NCBI GenBank assembly: GCA_054661495.1
Contig: BAAFSQ010000085.1
Location: forward strand, 1 to 37,010
Reading direction: 5' to 3'
Length of the DNA stretch: 37,010 nt
From: Zygophlyctis sp. KS116
Lineage: Eukaryota; Chytridiomycota
Below the pieces are notes generated by a model, which was not told the origin of the DNA, searched no databases, and saw only the letters and a list, made by a program, of their open reading frames with translations. Positions 20,796-32,528 of the stretch are shown here, piece after piece (within the stretch, counting starts at the first letter, position 1; each line of letters starts with the position of its first letter). A program made the position numbers and the translations under genes.

Positions 20796-21829
20796 ATGAA
20801 ATCTTCAAGAATATTTTCTGGAATTCAACCCACAGGAATCCCACATTTAGGAAACTACCTGGGGGCATTGCGACATTGGGTAGAAGTCCAATCTAGCCAT
20901 GATTGTATCTACAGCATTGCTGATTTGCATGCATTGACAGTTCCTCAAGTTTCAAAGGCTCTAGTGAAGAATACTCGGGAACTGACTGTAGCGTTGCTGG
21001 CAATGGGAATAGATACCAAAAAAAGTATTTTGTTTAGACAATCAAGAGTAAGTCAGCATACGGAGCTTGCATGGATCTTCTTTTGTAGAACTCCAGTTGG
21101 ATGGGTAAAGCGAATGCATCAATGGAAAACTAAAACGGGAAATAATGGATCTGAGGACGATCTTTTACCATTGCTTAATATAGGACTGCTATCGTATCCA
21201 GTACTTCAAGCAGCTGATATCATGTTATATAAAGCATCAAAGGTTCCAGTTGGTGATGATCAATCGCAGCATTTGAATTTAGCGGCAGATATAAGTAAGA
21301 GTTTTAATGGGCATTATAGAAAAAATATTTTTCCCATTCCTCAAGGGAGTAAGTATATTTCAAACTAATAGAAGTTTCAAATCATGGAAAGAGAATAATG
21401 TCTCTAAGAAATCCAAAAAACAAAATGAGCAAATCGGATTCAAATGCTTCCAGTAGAATACTAATGAATGACTCGGATGATCAGATTGCTTCAAAGATAA
21501 GAAAAGCAACAACAGATACTCAGCTTGGGATCAGTTGGGATCCAGTTGAAAGGCCGGGTGTAACTAATTTGATTAATATTTTGGCTTGTATTATGAATGA
21601 AGAGCCAATAGAAGTGGCAGAAAAATATTCAAACGATTCAAATCAACAGTTTAAGAACCGTGTTACAGATGCGGTTGTTTCAATTGTGAGACCTGTAAGA
21701 GAAGAGATGGATAGGATAAATAGAGACATGGATTTGGAGCTTATTTTAGAAGATGGTGAATCTAGGGCAAGAGATATTGCAGAAAATACAATGAAAGAAG
21801 TCAGAAATGTTATTGGATTATCGGATTAA
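20796..21829 (+). CDS. WARS2: tryptophanyl-tRNA synthetase, mitochondrial/bacterial type
   Basis: Class I synthetase for tRNA-Trp, 336 aa, the length of mitochondrial and bacterial TrpRS rather than the longer cytosolic enzyme. Exons are 20796-21348 and 21372-21829, with a 23-nt intron, the shortest firmly placed one here. Motifs: FSGIQPTGIPHLGNYLG (HIGH region), SIADLHALT, YPVLQAADIMLYKA, VPVGDDQSQHL and KMSKS (202-206), with QGKVSNHGKRIMSLRNP spanning the junction. The ATG at 20796 gives an N-terminus that enters the catalytic core within a few residues, so a cleavable presequence is not obvious. No upstream ATG in frame was found in the 59 bp after PSD1. Confidence 0.93.
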
Positions 21830-21846
21830 TGATTTATACACGAGAA

Positions 21847-24422
21847 TTAAAGAAGCATCACTAATTCAATTTCATTGGGATTACCTCCTTTTTCTTCAAA
21901 CACGACAATGGTCGCATCTTGTAGTTCCTGCCCATTGAACTTCACTAACCATTCATATGGAATGTGATAGTAACTCTGAGAAGGTTCCCCACAATTTGTA
22001 AGACATTTATGATCATAAAATCCGCCAGCGTAATTACATGATTTACAATTGTTATTAGGGGTGATGTCCCAGTATCTACCAATAGAATGTCCATTAACCC
22101 AGATATTTCCTTTTCCCATTTTTGACATATTGAGCGCAAAAGAAACAAAAGGTTTTTGACTTTGGTCTATATTTGCCTTCAAGAGAAGATCTTTAATCTT
22201 GATAGAGGGGATATAAATTTTATACCATATAAGGGAGGCATAAACAGGTAATTCTTGAGTTTTCCATCCATGATCAACATCTTGATTGTAGTACTGTAAC
22301 TGTTCGCCCTGTATTCCTGCTTGATGATTCCAATCATTTTTGCCAAGTTCCTTACCGTTTAAATAAATCAAAGAGTCAAACAATCCTTTTTTGACTGAAT
22401 CATACCATGGTCCATAGTTTTTAAGTCCCATAACAACAGACAGAATAGTTATATTATGAGATTGATTGACCGATGAAGATAACATGCTTGAAGGAAGAAA
22501 TGCTGGTTTACTTATATTATAAAAAATTACCAGATATTTCTCTTGTTTCATCCAGAGAGGTTGGAACCGAAATTGCAGAAGGAAACATTGGAATATCATC
22601 AACCCAAATGTACCAAACATCGGTGACCGATTTGATATTGACAAATATCGGCTGTAGATTATTTATTTCCAAATTGATGTTGGATAATGAATACCATAGA
22701 TAGTCCGTTTTATCTTTGGTAATTGATAATTGTTCCTGCAAAACATCAATCTTTGAGCTAGAGTTGTCCCATATCCCGATGTTTTCAGGAATCCATTGCA
22801 TAATTAATTCAGCATCTTCAAATTTATATCGCAAATCCGTTTCTTTTGGATCTTTTCTTGGCGATTTACTGGGTACTACTACTACGTCTGACGTAGAAAA
22901 AAGAAGTTTCAAATCATTTCCACCCTTTTTCTTATCGTAGAATTCAACTGTCCATTTAGGAACAATGTAGGATTTCTGACCGAATTTGAATGTCGCAGAG
23001 TTTTTATCCCGGTAATTACTAAAAACGACAAGAGCTTCTGATGAGTCATCAGTATCACCATATATATGAACCTCCTTGCCCCACCCAGGATAAAGATACT
23101 TTGGTTTAGAATTCAGTAAAAGTTGTTCATATTTACGAAGAACAAAATGTAGTTTGGCAAGATGATCGTATTTAGGCTGTGAAGGAAATCCATATTCATT
23201 TACTGGAGCATCGTAGTCGTAAGAGGTTGTCTGATACTCTCCTCCATTCCTCCCAAAATTTGTACCTATATTTCAATAGATCTAGTGTTACCACCATGCC
23301 ACATATAATACGAAACATATGTCCCACCTTTTATTATAAATCGAGCAATCGAAAACGCCAAATCTTGAGAAGTTCTTATTGGCTTTGCATCACCCCATTG
23401 CTGAAACCAACCAGACCAAAGTTCGGTAAACATGGCTGGTTGCTTAATGGATACCGAATGTTGACCGATCCAATTGTCGCTATATATAAGATCTTAAAAA
23501 CTAACCAATAAAACCCATTACAAGTCGTTATTACCGTTTTTATTCCCTCAGAGAGACACATAATCCATGGAACACCAGTATCTAAATTATTGGCAAGATC
23601 AGCTGCCCAGGAAATATATCTTTTTCCATCCTCCCCATATGATTTAATTACATCTACGATTATAAAGTTAAAATTATACTATCATATTCATTTTCAATCT
23701 GCATCATAATTATGTTTCCACCTTTACTAGCAAGAAAAGCATCAATTGCATTTACAGTTTTCCTTACAAAAATTTCCATGGAATCCATAAATGGCTGATT
23801 CCAAGTTCGGACTGTTAGTCCACTTATATCTCTTATCCAATAAGGGAATCCTCCAAAGTTCCATTCTGTATATAATTATCCAATAATATTTACCTGCACA
23901 AACATACGGCCCGATTCTTAGATTAACCCATAAATCTTCATCTTTGGCTGTTTTCAAAAATTTAAGTAAATCATCAAAATCGAATTTCCCTTCTTGTGGT
24001 TCATGCAAATTCCAAAAAACATAAGTATCAATAGTATTTATGCCCGCTTCCTTGGCTTGTTTAAGCAAGTGCGCCCACATTCCTGGAGACGATCTAGGAT
24101 AGTGAATCGCCCCAACAATCAGTAACTGCCGTTTACCATCAATTGTTAATGCATGATCATCATAAGAAATGTTTGTTAGTTTTTGTCTCGGAACTGTAGT
24201 ATCAATCTGTTTTCTTTCATTAGGCATGTATGAAAATATTGATTTTTTTTCCAGCAAAACTGTTATGAGTGCGGTCATGATCATGATTAAAAGCATAAAA
24301 GAACTCCATAATAAATATCTTCTTTTATCATCAGGCTTATAGTATGGGTCAAATTCTTCCATTTGTGATTCTACTGCATCATCATTAGTGTGGTTGTCCG
24401 AATTCATTAGTATCTCGCGCAT
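21847..24422 (-). CDS. GH35 beta-galactosidase, plant type, membrane-anchored (copy A)
   Basis: Glycoside hydrolase family 35, 813 aa, six exons: 24422-23894, 23865-23680, 23653-23506, 23479-23292, 23265-22531 and 22502-21847. The catalytic TIM barrel has [26 protein letters not shown] and [14 protein letters not shown]; the acid/base Glu236 is in IENEY and the nucleophile Glu307 in FTELWSGW. The C-terminal part (WVNGHSIGRYW, then C..CNYAGGF...KCLTNCGEPSQ.YYHIP and FEEKGGNP) is the layout of plant BGAL proteins. A single transmembrane segment (about 35-58, SSFMLLIMIMTALITVLL) after a short charged N-terminus indicates a type II anchor with the enzyme outside. A start at 24467 is also open but would overlap the Atg18-like start; 24422 leaves 32 bp. 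Copy B lies about 3 kb away. Confidence 0.93.
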
Positions 24423-24454
24423 GAGTGAAAGAATCACGAAAATTGAACGCGTGA

Positions 24455-25610
24455 ATGAAGGGATCAAACGGTTTGCAATGGATCAATTTCAACCATGATC
24501 AGTCGCTTGTAAGCATGGGTACTAGATTAGGCTGTCGGGTATTTAGCATCAATAATGAAATACAATGCGTTTTTTCTAGAGAGTCAAAGGATTTAGGAAT
24601 TGTTCAATTGCAAAACTCAAATCTGTTACTACTAACCGGCGCTTCTTCTAGATTTCCTCCTAATAGGCTGTGTATATATGATGTTCAAAATTCTTTAAAT
24701 CTGTTGCAAATAGAACTCAAAAGTAGAATCCTTAATCTGCATTGGGTCAAGCAATGGTTGGTTGTTATTTTACAGGATTCAGTCTATGTATATATCATTG
24801 ATGAAAGCCCACGGAAACGTTTTGTTTTTGAAACTTGTAGTAATTCGGAAGGATTGGCGGATTTACATGTTGGTGAAACTTGTCTTTTGGCAATTCCTGG
24901 TAGAAATCTTGGGCAGGTAAAAGTTCAGTCATAAGAAATAGGTTCAAATAGTTAAGCTCTCAGACGCTAAAAATGTTGCAATTTCATTAATTCTTGCTCA
25001 TTCATCTGGAATAACTTGTCTAAAGTTATCTGATTCTGGAAAACTACTTGCCACAGCATCTGAAAAAGGAACTCTAATTAGAATTTGGGATGTATCGTCT
25101 TCTAGACTCTTGACAGAGCTGAGAAGAGGGACTGATCAGGCTAGAATATATAGTTTGGCATTTTCTAGTGAAGAAACTAGACTTGCAGTATCTTCAGATA
25201 AAGGAACGATTCATGTTTTTAATCTGATCTCAACAGATAGAATCTCTTCATCTCCGCCTCTTTCTGGGAATAGAATTTCAGTTTTTTCACCATTGTCATC
25301 ATATCTTCCCAAATACTTTTCTTCAGAATGGAGTTGGGCGTCATTTTCACTACCAATTGGTAATATTAAGATTATTTATTTTTTAGAATCTCAATGTATT
25401 CTAAAATTCTACTCTTCTCAATCTGGAAGTAATGAATGTATTGTGGTTTTGTGTTCTGATGGCTCATTATATAAATATAGACTTTCTGAAGCAAACAGGA
25501 CATTTACTCTAGATACGTTTCAGGTTTTATGGCATGACACTGCGAATCCTGGTTTATGGAATAACATTAAAGATTTCTGGGATGATTGGTTTGAAGAAGG
25601 CCTGATCTAA
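24455..25610 (+). CDS. PROPPIN (Atg18/WIPI3-4-like) beta-propeller
   Basis: Seven-bladed WD40 protein binding PI3P/PI(3,5)P2, acting in autophagy. 367 aa, three exons: 24455-24916, 24942-25359 and 25387-25610, introns 25 and 27 nt. The phosphoinositide-binding Arg pair is in LRRG (214-217), the form seen in WIPI3/WIPI4, where Atg18 has FRRG. Flanking blade motifs (LATASEKGTLIRIWD, YSLAFSSEETRLAVSSDKGTIHVF) fit. The 27-nt intron is in phase and stop-free; removing it turns LPIGNIK... into LPIESQCI, as in relatives (SxCICAFG). The C-terminus carries an extra acidic tryptophan-rich tail (LWNNIKDFWDDWFEEG) not usual for the family. Divergent from GH35 copy A. Confidence 0.9.
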
Positions 25611-25694
25611 ATTCATATCTTTTCAGGAATGGGAATATAAAAGTATAGACATAATAATTTCTTTGATGTTTTCATGCCCGAAAACGCGCAGTAA

Positions 25695-27364
25695 ATGAAG
25701 AGATTCGTCCGCTCTCTATCGTCCAAAGTCTCAGAGTTCTCCCTCCATGAGAAACTACTCAAGGACCTTGGAATCGCTGAAGAGAATTTAGGCGTATTCA
25801 ATGGAAAATGGTCCGGAGGCCAATTATTCCATTCTGTCAATCCAGCAACTAATCGTATCATCGCAAGTACTAGAGTAGGATCTCCAAAGGATGTACAGGA
25901 TACTCTTTTACTCATGGAGAAAATAAAGCCTCAATGGAGAGCGATGCCAATGCCAAAGCGTGGAGAAATCGTACGACAGATGCGGCAAGCTCTTGATGAT
26001 AAGAAGGAATCTCTAGGAAAACTTGTAGCACTGGAAATGGGGAAAATATTACCAGAGGGAATTGGAGAAGTTCAGGAATATGTTGACATTTGTGATTATG
26101 CTATTGGACTCAGCAGAATTGTAAGATTTCCAAGATAATTCATTCTTTAGGTTGGAGGATCTACTCTACCATCAGAAAGACCTGGACATTTTATGATGGA
26201 AGAGTGGAACCCTTTGGGAACGGTTGGAGTAATTTCGGCATTTAATTTCCCTGTTGCAGTATATGGTAATGAAATCAAATGGATTAATTCTAAGGCTGGA
26301 ACTCTGCTCTTGCTTTGACTTTAGGGAATTCAGTGTAATATTCAGATTCAATAATTTGCATAGTTTATGGAAAGCAGCTCCAACTGTTAATTTGTGCGCA
26401 ATCGCGGTTACTAAAATCCTTCAGAAGGTTTTAGAGGATAATAATATTCCTGGGGCTTTATGCTCTCTAGTTTGTGGCGGAGCAGATGTTGGACAAGAGA
26501 TGGCTTCTAATTCATTGGTCGATCTCTTGTCATTTACTGGATCTACTGAAGTGGGAAGAACAGTCGGTACAATAGTCCAGAAAAGATTTGGTCGTTCACT
26601 TTTGGAATTGGGCGGAAATAATGCAATCATCTGTATGGATGATGCAGATATAGATTTGGCTGTACGATCGGTACTATTTGCCGCTGTGGGTACTGCTGGT
26701 CAAAGATGTACGACCACTAGGAGACTTTTGCTTCATGAATCAATTAAAGACGAGTTTATCTCTAGACTTATTCGTGCATATTCTCACATAAAAATTGGAG
26801 ATCCATTGCAGTCAGGTACTAAATTTACTCATTGAGCCAAAAGGAATTTTATGTGGGCCTCTTCATACAAAGGCGGCGATTGAAGCATTCAAAAATGGTG
26901 TTGATAAAGTCAAGAAGCAGGGTGGAACTATTATTTGCGGTGGAAATGTTATACCATCTGAGGGTAACTTTGTAGAACCAACCATCACAAGCATTTCATA
27001 TGATGCACCTGTTGTACAAAATGAAATATTTGTACCTATTCTTCACACGATGACCTTCAAAACTTTAGATGAAGCTATATTCATTAATAACAGTGTTAAG
27101 CAAGGTTTAAGCTCCAGCTTGTTTACTTCATCAGTATCAAACATTTTCAAATGGACCGGGGCAAATGGTTCAGATTGTGGAATTGTTAATGTCAATATAC
27201 CAACAAATGGAGCTGAAATAGGAGGAGCTTTCGGCGGGAATAAAGAGACAGGCTGGGGTAGAGAGAGTGGATCAGACTCTTGGAAGCAGTATGCTCGACG
27301 AGCTACATGTACCGTAAATTATAGTGGCTCTCTTCCGCTTGCGCAAGGTATAAAGTTTGAATGA
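25695..27364 (+). CDS. ALDH7A1: aldehyde dehydrogenase 7 (antiquitin)
   Basis: NAD-dependent oxidation of alpha-aminoadipic semialdehyde (lysine breakdown) and other aldehydes. 517 aa, five exons: 25695-26120, 26151-26265, 26295-26334, 26364-26815 and 26844-27364. Exon 3 has only 40 nt. Catalytic Cys309 is in [13 protein letters not shown] and Glu275 in [35 protein letters not shown] and [16 protein letters not shown] are near-diagnostic for the ALDH7 subfamily. The N-terminus ([16 protein letters not shown]) is Arg/Ser-rich without acidic residues for its first 12 residues and could target mitochondria. Head-to-tail after the PROPPIN gene (84 bp); the stop is 18 bp from that of GH35 copy B. 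Confidence 0.95.
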
Positions 27365-27382
27365 ATAAATTATTCGATAAAT

Positions 27383-29946
27383 TCAATTTAAAAGTACTAA
27401 TTGAACGCCTGTGGGATCACCTCCCTTTTCCTCAAATAGTATTATCTCTAAAGTAGAGGGTGAAAAATTCTCCCCCAGTATCCAATCGCTCGGAATATGA
27501 TAATAACTCTGACTGGGTTTTTGGCAATCTATAGGGCATTTTGTCGCAAAGAATGACCCTGCCCAATCACAATTCGGACATTCTGTATGTTCAGATTGAA
27601 TATCCCAATATCGCCCTACAGAATGAGTGACGCCTCTACTTGAAATCCATGCATGTCCCTTACCCATTGTGCCAAGAAAAAGTGTAAATGAGACTAATCC
27701 TTTGGTATAGAGGTGGGATTGTTTCATCATTTCTAAGATTTCCTCTCTAGATATAGTTATTTTGTACCAAATTAAAGGCGCCTGAATTGCATGTGTGGCT
27801 ATAGGTGTCCATGGAAAATCATTCGGATTTTCGTAATACTTAGAGATTATGATAATTCAACTTACTGCTTTGTACTCGCCTTTAAGCCCAATTTGGTGAA
27901 TCCAATCTCCTTCTGTTATATCATGGCTGTTCATCATAATTGATCCGTAAAGTCCTTTTTGGACTCTCTCATAAAAAGCACCATAGTTTAGTAGTCCCAT
28001 GGTAACAGATAATATGCTTATATTGAAACGAGAGCTTGAAAATCTTGAAGTAGGAATAACAACTATCAAATTATTTTGCTGTGTTAAATACCTTTAGTTG
28101 AGGAATCGTGATTCTTCTCTCCTTGCTGGTCCAAATTAACGTTCATTACAGCTACTTCATCACGATGTGCTAAATTTCCATCAATATATATGTATACGAG
28201 ATCAGTCGGAGGTCTGATAGTAATAACCACACTTTCTTTATTTTCAATCTGGAGATCCAAATTGTTACGATGGTACCATAAATAATCAGTTTTGTCATTT
28301 GTAAACCTAATTTGCTCAACTGGCCTGTTAAATGTATATGCTAATGATTTTTCCCAGATCCCAACCGGTTCCTTAATCCAGCTAATGGACGTTGACAAGA
28401 CTTTTAGTCTTGATTCTGATGAGGAAGGCTCTCTTTGACCATTTAGGAGGGCTGTCTGAGGTGAAATCGCAGAAGTTGAGAACAATTCTGACAATAACTC
28501 ATCTGATCCTTTTTTAAGCAAAAGCGCTGTCCATTTTGGGACTTTGAAAAACTGGCCATTCAAGCTTATTGCGGCGTCACGTTTAGAATCTGAATTAATC
28601 AAGAAAACAAATGCATTTGATTCTTCCGAATCCCCATAAATATACGCTTCCTTTAAAAGTTAAACAAAACACAGGTACCTGATACCAACCAAAACTAATT
28701 TTTTTGGGGCTATTGGCGAGCAAAATTTCTGCATTATCATTTATTACTCTATGCAGACTTGCCAAATGATGATATTTTTTCGTTTCAAAGCCATATTCAT
28801 TGAGTGGAGCGTCGTAATCATAACTGGTGACTTTAAAGTCACTTCCCCATCTCTCACTCAAAATTAGATTAGCGATTGTTTCTTACAAATTTGTACCGCC
28901 ATGCCACATGTAATATGTTAAAAAAGAACCACCTTTGGCAAACCAAAGAGCCACCGAGTATGCTAAATCTTCTGACGGTCTAATCAACTTTGGGGTTGCC
29001 CAATGCTGAAACCATCCTGTCCAAAGCTCAGTAAACATGGCTGGAGTATTGTAAGCATTTTTCCAATGCTGATTAATCCAATTATGACAATAGAACCCAT
29101 TGCAAGTGAGTATAATTGTGTCAATATTGTTTTGTTGGCACATAAACCATGGTACTCCCGTATCAAGACTATTTGCGAGATCTGCCGCCCAAACTATATA
29201 CTTGTCCCCTTTTTGCCCGTATTCCTTTTGAACGTTGCCATATTCATTTTCCATTTGCATTGCTATTATAGGACCTCCCCCACTATCTTTTAAAAATATA
29301 TAACAATACGTAGCAAGATATGGCCTAACTACCTCTACTGATTTACGAACAAAGCTTTCCATTAAGGTCATAAATGGCGCATTCCATGTCCGAAATACCA
29401 TATCTTGTCATAAATTCAAAACCATTATTACCTGGCTTTTTTAATAGCCAAGAGGGTATACCACCCAAATTCCATTCTGCGCACACATATGGCCCAATCC
29501 TCAGGATAACATACAATCCATGATCTTGGGCAAGTTTTAGAAATAGTGGTAAATTCGCATATCCTATAATTATTTTTATTTCCTATACCTGTTTCAAAAT
29601 CATACTGACCTTCTATTGGTTCATGTAAATTCCAAAAAACATAGGTATCTATAGCATTTATACCTGCTTCCTTTGATTTTTTGAATAAATGGGGCCACAT
29701 TCCTGGCGATGATCTTGGATAATGAATAGCTCCCACTATGAGTAATTCTCTTTTACCATTAATGATAAATGAGCGATGATCATAAGTAATATTTGAAAGA
29801 GTTTGTGAGCGGACACTCGGATATATTTTTTCCCGTTGAAAGAGAGATAATGTAATTGAAATCCCAATAATAAATAGTAAAAGACGCATGAGTCTTCCTT
29901 TTCTACGCAGACTATTTCTCATTATCAAGGAAGCTTTTAAAATCAT
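27383..29946 (-). CDS. GH35 beta-galactosidase, plant type, membrane-anchored (copy B)
   Basis: Paralogue of copy A, 798 aa, seven exons: 29946-29589, 29563-29432, 29403-28887, 28856-28679, 28650-28092, 28062-27866 and 27838-27383. Shared motifs are [26 protein letters not shown] and [12 protein letters not shown]; acid/base Glu217 is in MENEY, nucleophile Glu289 in FTELWTGW, and the plant-BGAL tail in [27 protein letters not shown] and [11 protein letters not shown] hydrophobic stretch near residue 20-37 ([17 protein letters not shown]) follows a basic N-terminus, a signal anchor or signal peptide. Intron number and positions only partly agree with copy A. An 18-nt in-phase GT..AG stretch at 29304-29287 sits where copy B has extra residues (TYCYIFLK) relative to copy A; I leave it in the coding sequence. 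The start could also be at Met9 or Met20. Confidence 0.92.
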
Positions 29947-29957
29947 CGGAGCACTCC

Positions 29958-29993
29958 TAATTATTAAACTCAGTTCCGATCATTTAATAATTA
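29958..29993. repeat. 11-bp inverted repeat in the GH35-B/DPM3 divergent promoter
   Basis: taattattaaa (29958-29968) and its exact reverse complement (29983-29993) are separated by 14 bp. They lie just upstream of the GH35 copy B start, inside the 195-bp gap to DPM3. In an A/T-only sequence such a match could be chance; it could also be a dyad binding site. Nothing else is recognised in the gap. Confidence 0.45.
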
Positions 29994-30141
29994 TACTGTA
30001 TCTATTTATCGACCGCCTTAATCTATGATCTGTGCAATGTATAATGTATTGATTGCATCTAATATTTGAATGCATTATATCTTAGAAAAGTAATGACATG
30101 TATTATATATGCTCTGAAAGCATTCAACCCTCATAATTGAA

Positions 30142-30442
30142 ATGCGTCGAAGCCATCAGGCAATCATAGTTTTTGGTTTCTTGTCCTTATTAGGCTTAAT
30201 AGGATTATATCTGATTATAATCCCTTCATCGAAACATAATCCATGGCTCTCAGTACTTTCAGCTGTAAGATTTCATCTTATAACGATAGTTTCCGTACTG
30301 GTGTTTGGTGGCATTTGGATCTTATTCTCTGTCTTCCATCGGCTGGGCTCTAGTTAATTTTGGAACTTGTGATGCTGCTAAAGTAGAACTTTTGGAGGAT
30401 ATAAAGTCTGCTAAAAGAGAATTAAAGACGATTCTTGAGTAG
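30142..30442 (+). CDS. DPM3: dolichol-phosphate mannosyltransferase subunit 3
   Basis: Small ER membrane subunit that tethers and stabilises the dolichol-phosphate-mannose synthase catalytic subunit. 91 aa (human DPM3 has 92), exons 30142-30264 and 30290-30442 with a 25-nt intron. Exon 1 gives the first transmembrane hairpin half (AIIVFGFLSLLGLIGLYLII). Exon 2 gives PYWCLVAFGSYSLSSIGWAL, then NFGTCDAAKVELLEDIKSAK, the soluble coiled-coil tail conserved in the family. Without splicing the frame gives a false 71-aa membrane protein that hides the family. The stop is 30 bp ahead of the SHIPPO gene. Confidence 0.88.
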
Positions 30443-30472
30443 TAATGACGTCTTCGAGATCATTGTTAAGAA

Positions 30473-32230
30473 ATGAACTCATTTCTATATCCTTCTGGAA
30501 ATAAGAATATTAAAGATAGCAAATACAAAAAAACAAAAGATGCGATGAATTCAGCTTTAGATAATTTAATGATGAGATCAGCCATGGGTGAATATCTTGG
30601 GAAGCATCCACTTACTTCACTTGGTAAATAGAGCATATTAAATTGTAGCTATTTCCACTCCAGGACCACTGGATTATGAACCGAAATTGTGTAAATCAGA
30701 GATTGCATACTCTATACTCGGGAAGAATAACGAGAAAATCGAAGATCAGTCTCCTGGGCCAATGAAGGTAATTTTGAACTATTAAAAATAGTATGATGTT
30801 GGATCAAACAAAGCAGGACTTTATAAAGGTCCAGAATGGAGTTTTGGGCATCGATTTGAGACAAAGCTTGGTATTATAATTTCATTAAAACTCAAAGTTA
30901 TGGAGGATACGTCTCATATCCCTTTTGGATCTGAGATGAAATCTGATTTTGGTAAAGATGCTAGAGCAGCTACTATATCAGGCTGGTTTAAATTATATGG
31001 TACTGGGTTCTGCTTAATTATAAAGGGGATAATAATCCAAGTCCAAATAGTTATCTGCCAAAAAATGAATTTGGACCCAATGGAACTGCACCAAAATTTA
31101 CTTTTGGAGGTAAATATGATCTTTCTGGTATTTTAAGAATTGATAATCTCAGAAAATGTTACCCCTGGACCATTAGACTATGTAGAAAAGATAAAGAAAG
31201 AAGGTCGAAGTTGTACAATTGGTTCTCGTTTTAAACAGAGTTCTTTTATTAGAGAAGAAAAAGGTTAGAAACTGCAACTAATTATAATAGAATTAACTCC
31301 TGGTCCAAATGCATACAATCCCAAGTTGTTTACTACAGAACAGGCCGCATCTCTTAAAGGACAACATAAGGAATTTACTAGTAATCATAATTCATTTTAA
31401 GGATAGTCCTCAATACTCCAGGTCCCGCAAATTACATTTTAACCCCTTCTCTATTTTCCGGACCACAATATTCGTTGACTGCACGAAATATTCCTTTTCA
31501 GAGTAAAATTCTTTTTTATTTTATCTTTTAGTTGGAAACACAGAAGATGATTACGTCGTAATAGCCCCAGGTCCTGCAGACTATGAGCCAAAAATCAATC
31601 TTACTAAGACGAGTGTACCCATAGCCAGCTTAAAAGGCCGTTCAAGGCCTGAAAAAAGTATTTTTTTGGTTTTTAAATTATAGATCAGGGCGAATTCATA
31701 CCTGGACCAGGTGCTTATCAACCAAAAGATCGACAAATAAAGGGGAATAATGCACCAAAGGCAACATTAAAAAGTCGTCACTTTGTAAAAGTAGAAGAAA
31801 CACCAGGGTGCATTAATTTTTAAGACTAAAAATAGCCCTGGATATTATGATTCACATATTGCTGAAGATAAATTGCGACCGTCGCATGTGGTAAGAATCA
31901 GTAAGATAAGAAATGAAGGTAAAATCTTTTCTGTTAATTTCTAGATCGATTAAACTCAAACGAGGATATAACTCCTGGACCGTCTGATTACGTTTTTAAA
32001 AAATTGGAGGCGATCAAACCTGCCGGTCCATCATACTCTCTTGGAAAGAAATATACTGATCAAAAGCGTAAGTTTTATTCTATGCTTAAAAAAAAGAAAA
32101 TGAAGTTCCCAGTCCAAATGAACATAATTCTCATGCAGACTATGTGATGCCAAAGATCACTCTCAAGTCCAGAGCTAGTGCGTATGTCCTTACCTTTCCT
32201 GTCGAAAGAGTAGATACACTCTTGGTTTAA
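30473..32230 (+). CDS. sperm-tail PG-rich (SHIPPO) repeat protein, flagellar
   Basis: 478 aa from thirteen exons: 30473-30623, 30649-30767, 30792-30870, 30898-30999, 31026-31109, 31138-31263, 31291-31380, 31407-31502, 31532-31657, 31684-31807, 31836-31918, 31945-32067 and 32097-32230. The product is a series of SHIPPO repeats, each with an xTPGPxxY core: STPGPLDY, SPNSY, TPGPLDY, TPGPNAY, TPGPANY, APGPADY, IPGPGAY, TPGPGYY, TPGPSDY. Several cores become readable only across splice junctions. Family members (ODF3/CIMAP, STPG) sit on or inside axonemal and ciliary microtubules. Exon lengths track the repeat period and most introns are phase 1. The last exon is taken to run to 32230; a GT..AG pair in it (donor 32180) could instead end the protein soon after LKSRA. 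It overlaps the DUF1764 stop. Confidence 0.9.
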
Positions 32231-32499
32231 AAACAACACCAACAATCAAAAGGACAATCATTAGTATCACCCCCTTTTCCCACATTGAGTTCCTCTGCTG
32301 TGTAAATTAAGAGTCCATCCTTAGTTTTCCTCCTCTCTTTTCATTATTCCAAGCTAATCTTACTTTTCCCTCTTGAATCAGCAAAATCATCATCTGGCAA
32401 TTTACTATTGATCGGCTTCTTAAAATCTTTTGGAGGCTCCTCATCAGACTTTTTGGTTTTTTTAACCTTTTTAAATATCTCATCAAGCTCAGTCGTCAT
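32227..32499 (-). CDS. DUF1764 small protein
   Basis: 81 aa from exons 32499-32364 and 32336-32227 (27-nt intron), too short to be seen without splicing. The N-terminal half is Lys-rich (TELDEIFKKVKKTKKSDEEPPK) and leads to DDFADSRG. After the intron comes RRKTKDGLLIYTAEELNVGKGGDTNDCPFDCWCCF. The order (DxRG, K.DG..IYT.EEL..G.GG.T, CPFDCxCCF at the very end) is the DUF1764 signature, a widely conserved eukaryotic protein whose function is not known to me. Its TAA (32229-32227) overlaps the SHIPPO gene's TAA (32228-32230). Confidence 0.87.
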
Positions 32500-32528
32500 A
32501 CTTTTTTCAAAAGACAAATTTTATGAAA

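Noticed and set aside
30142-30357. 71-aa two-helix membrane protein read without splicing
   Set aside because: A 25-nt intron at 30265-30289 shifts to the frame encoding the DPM3 tail; the spliced product has the right length and motifs.
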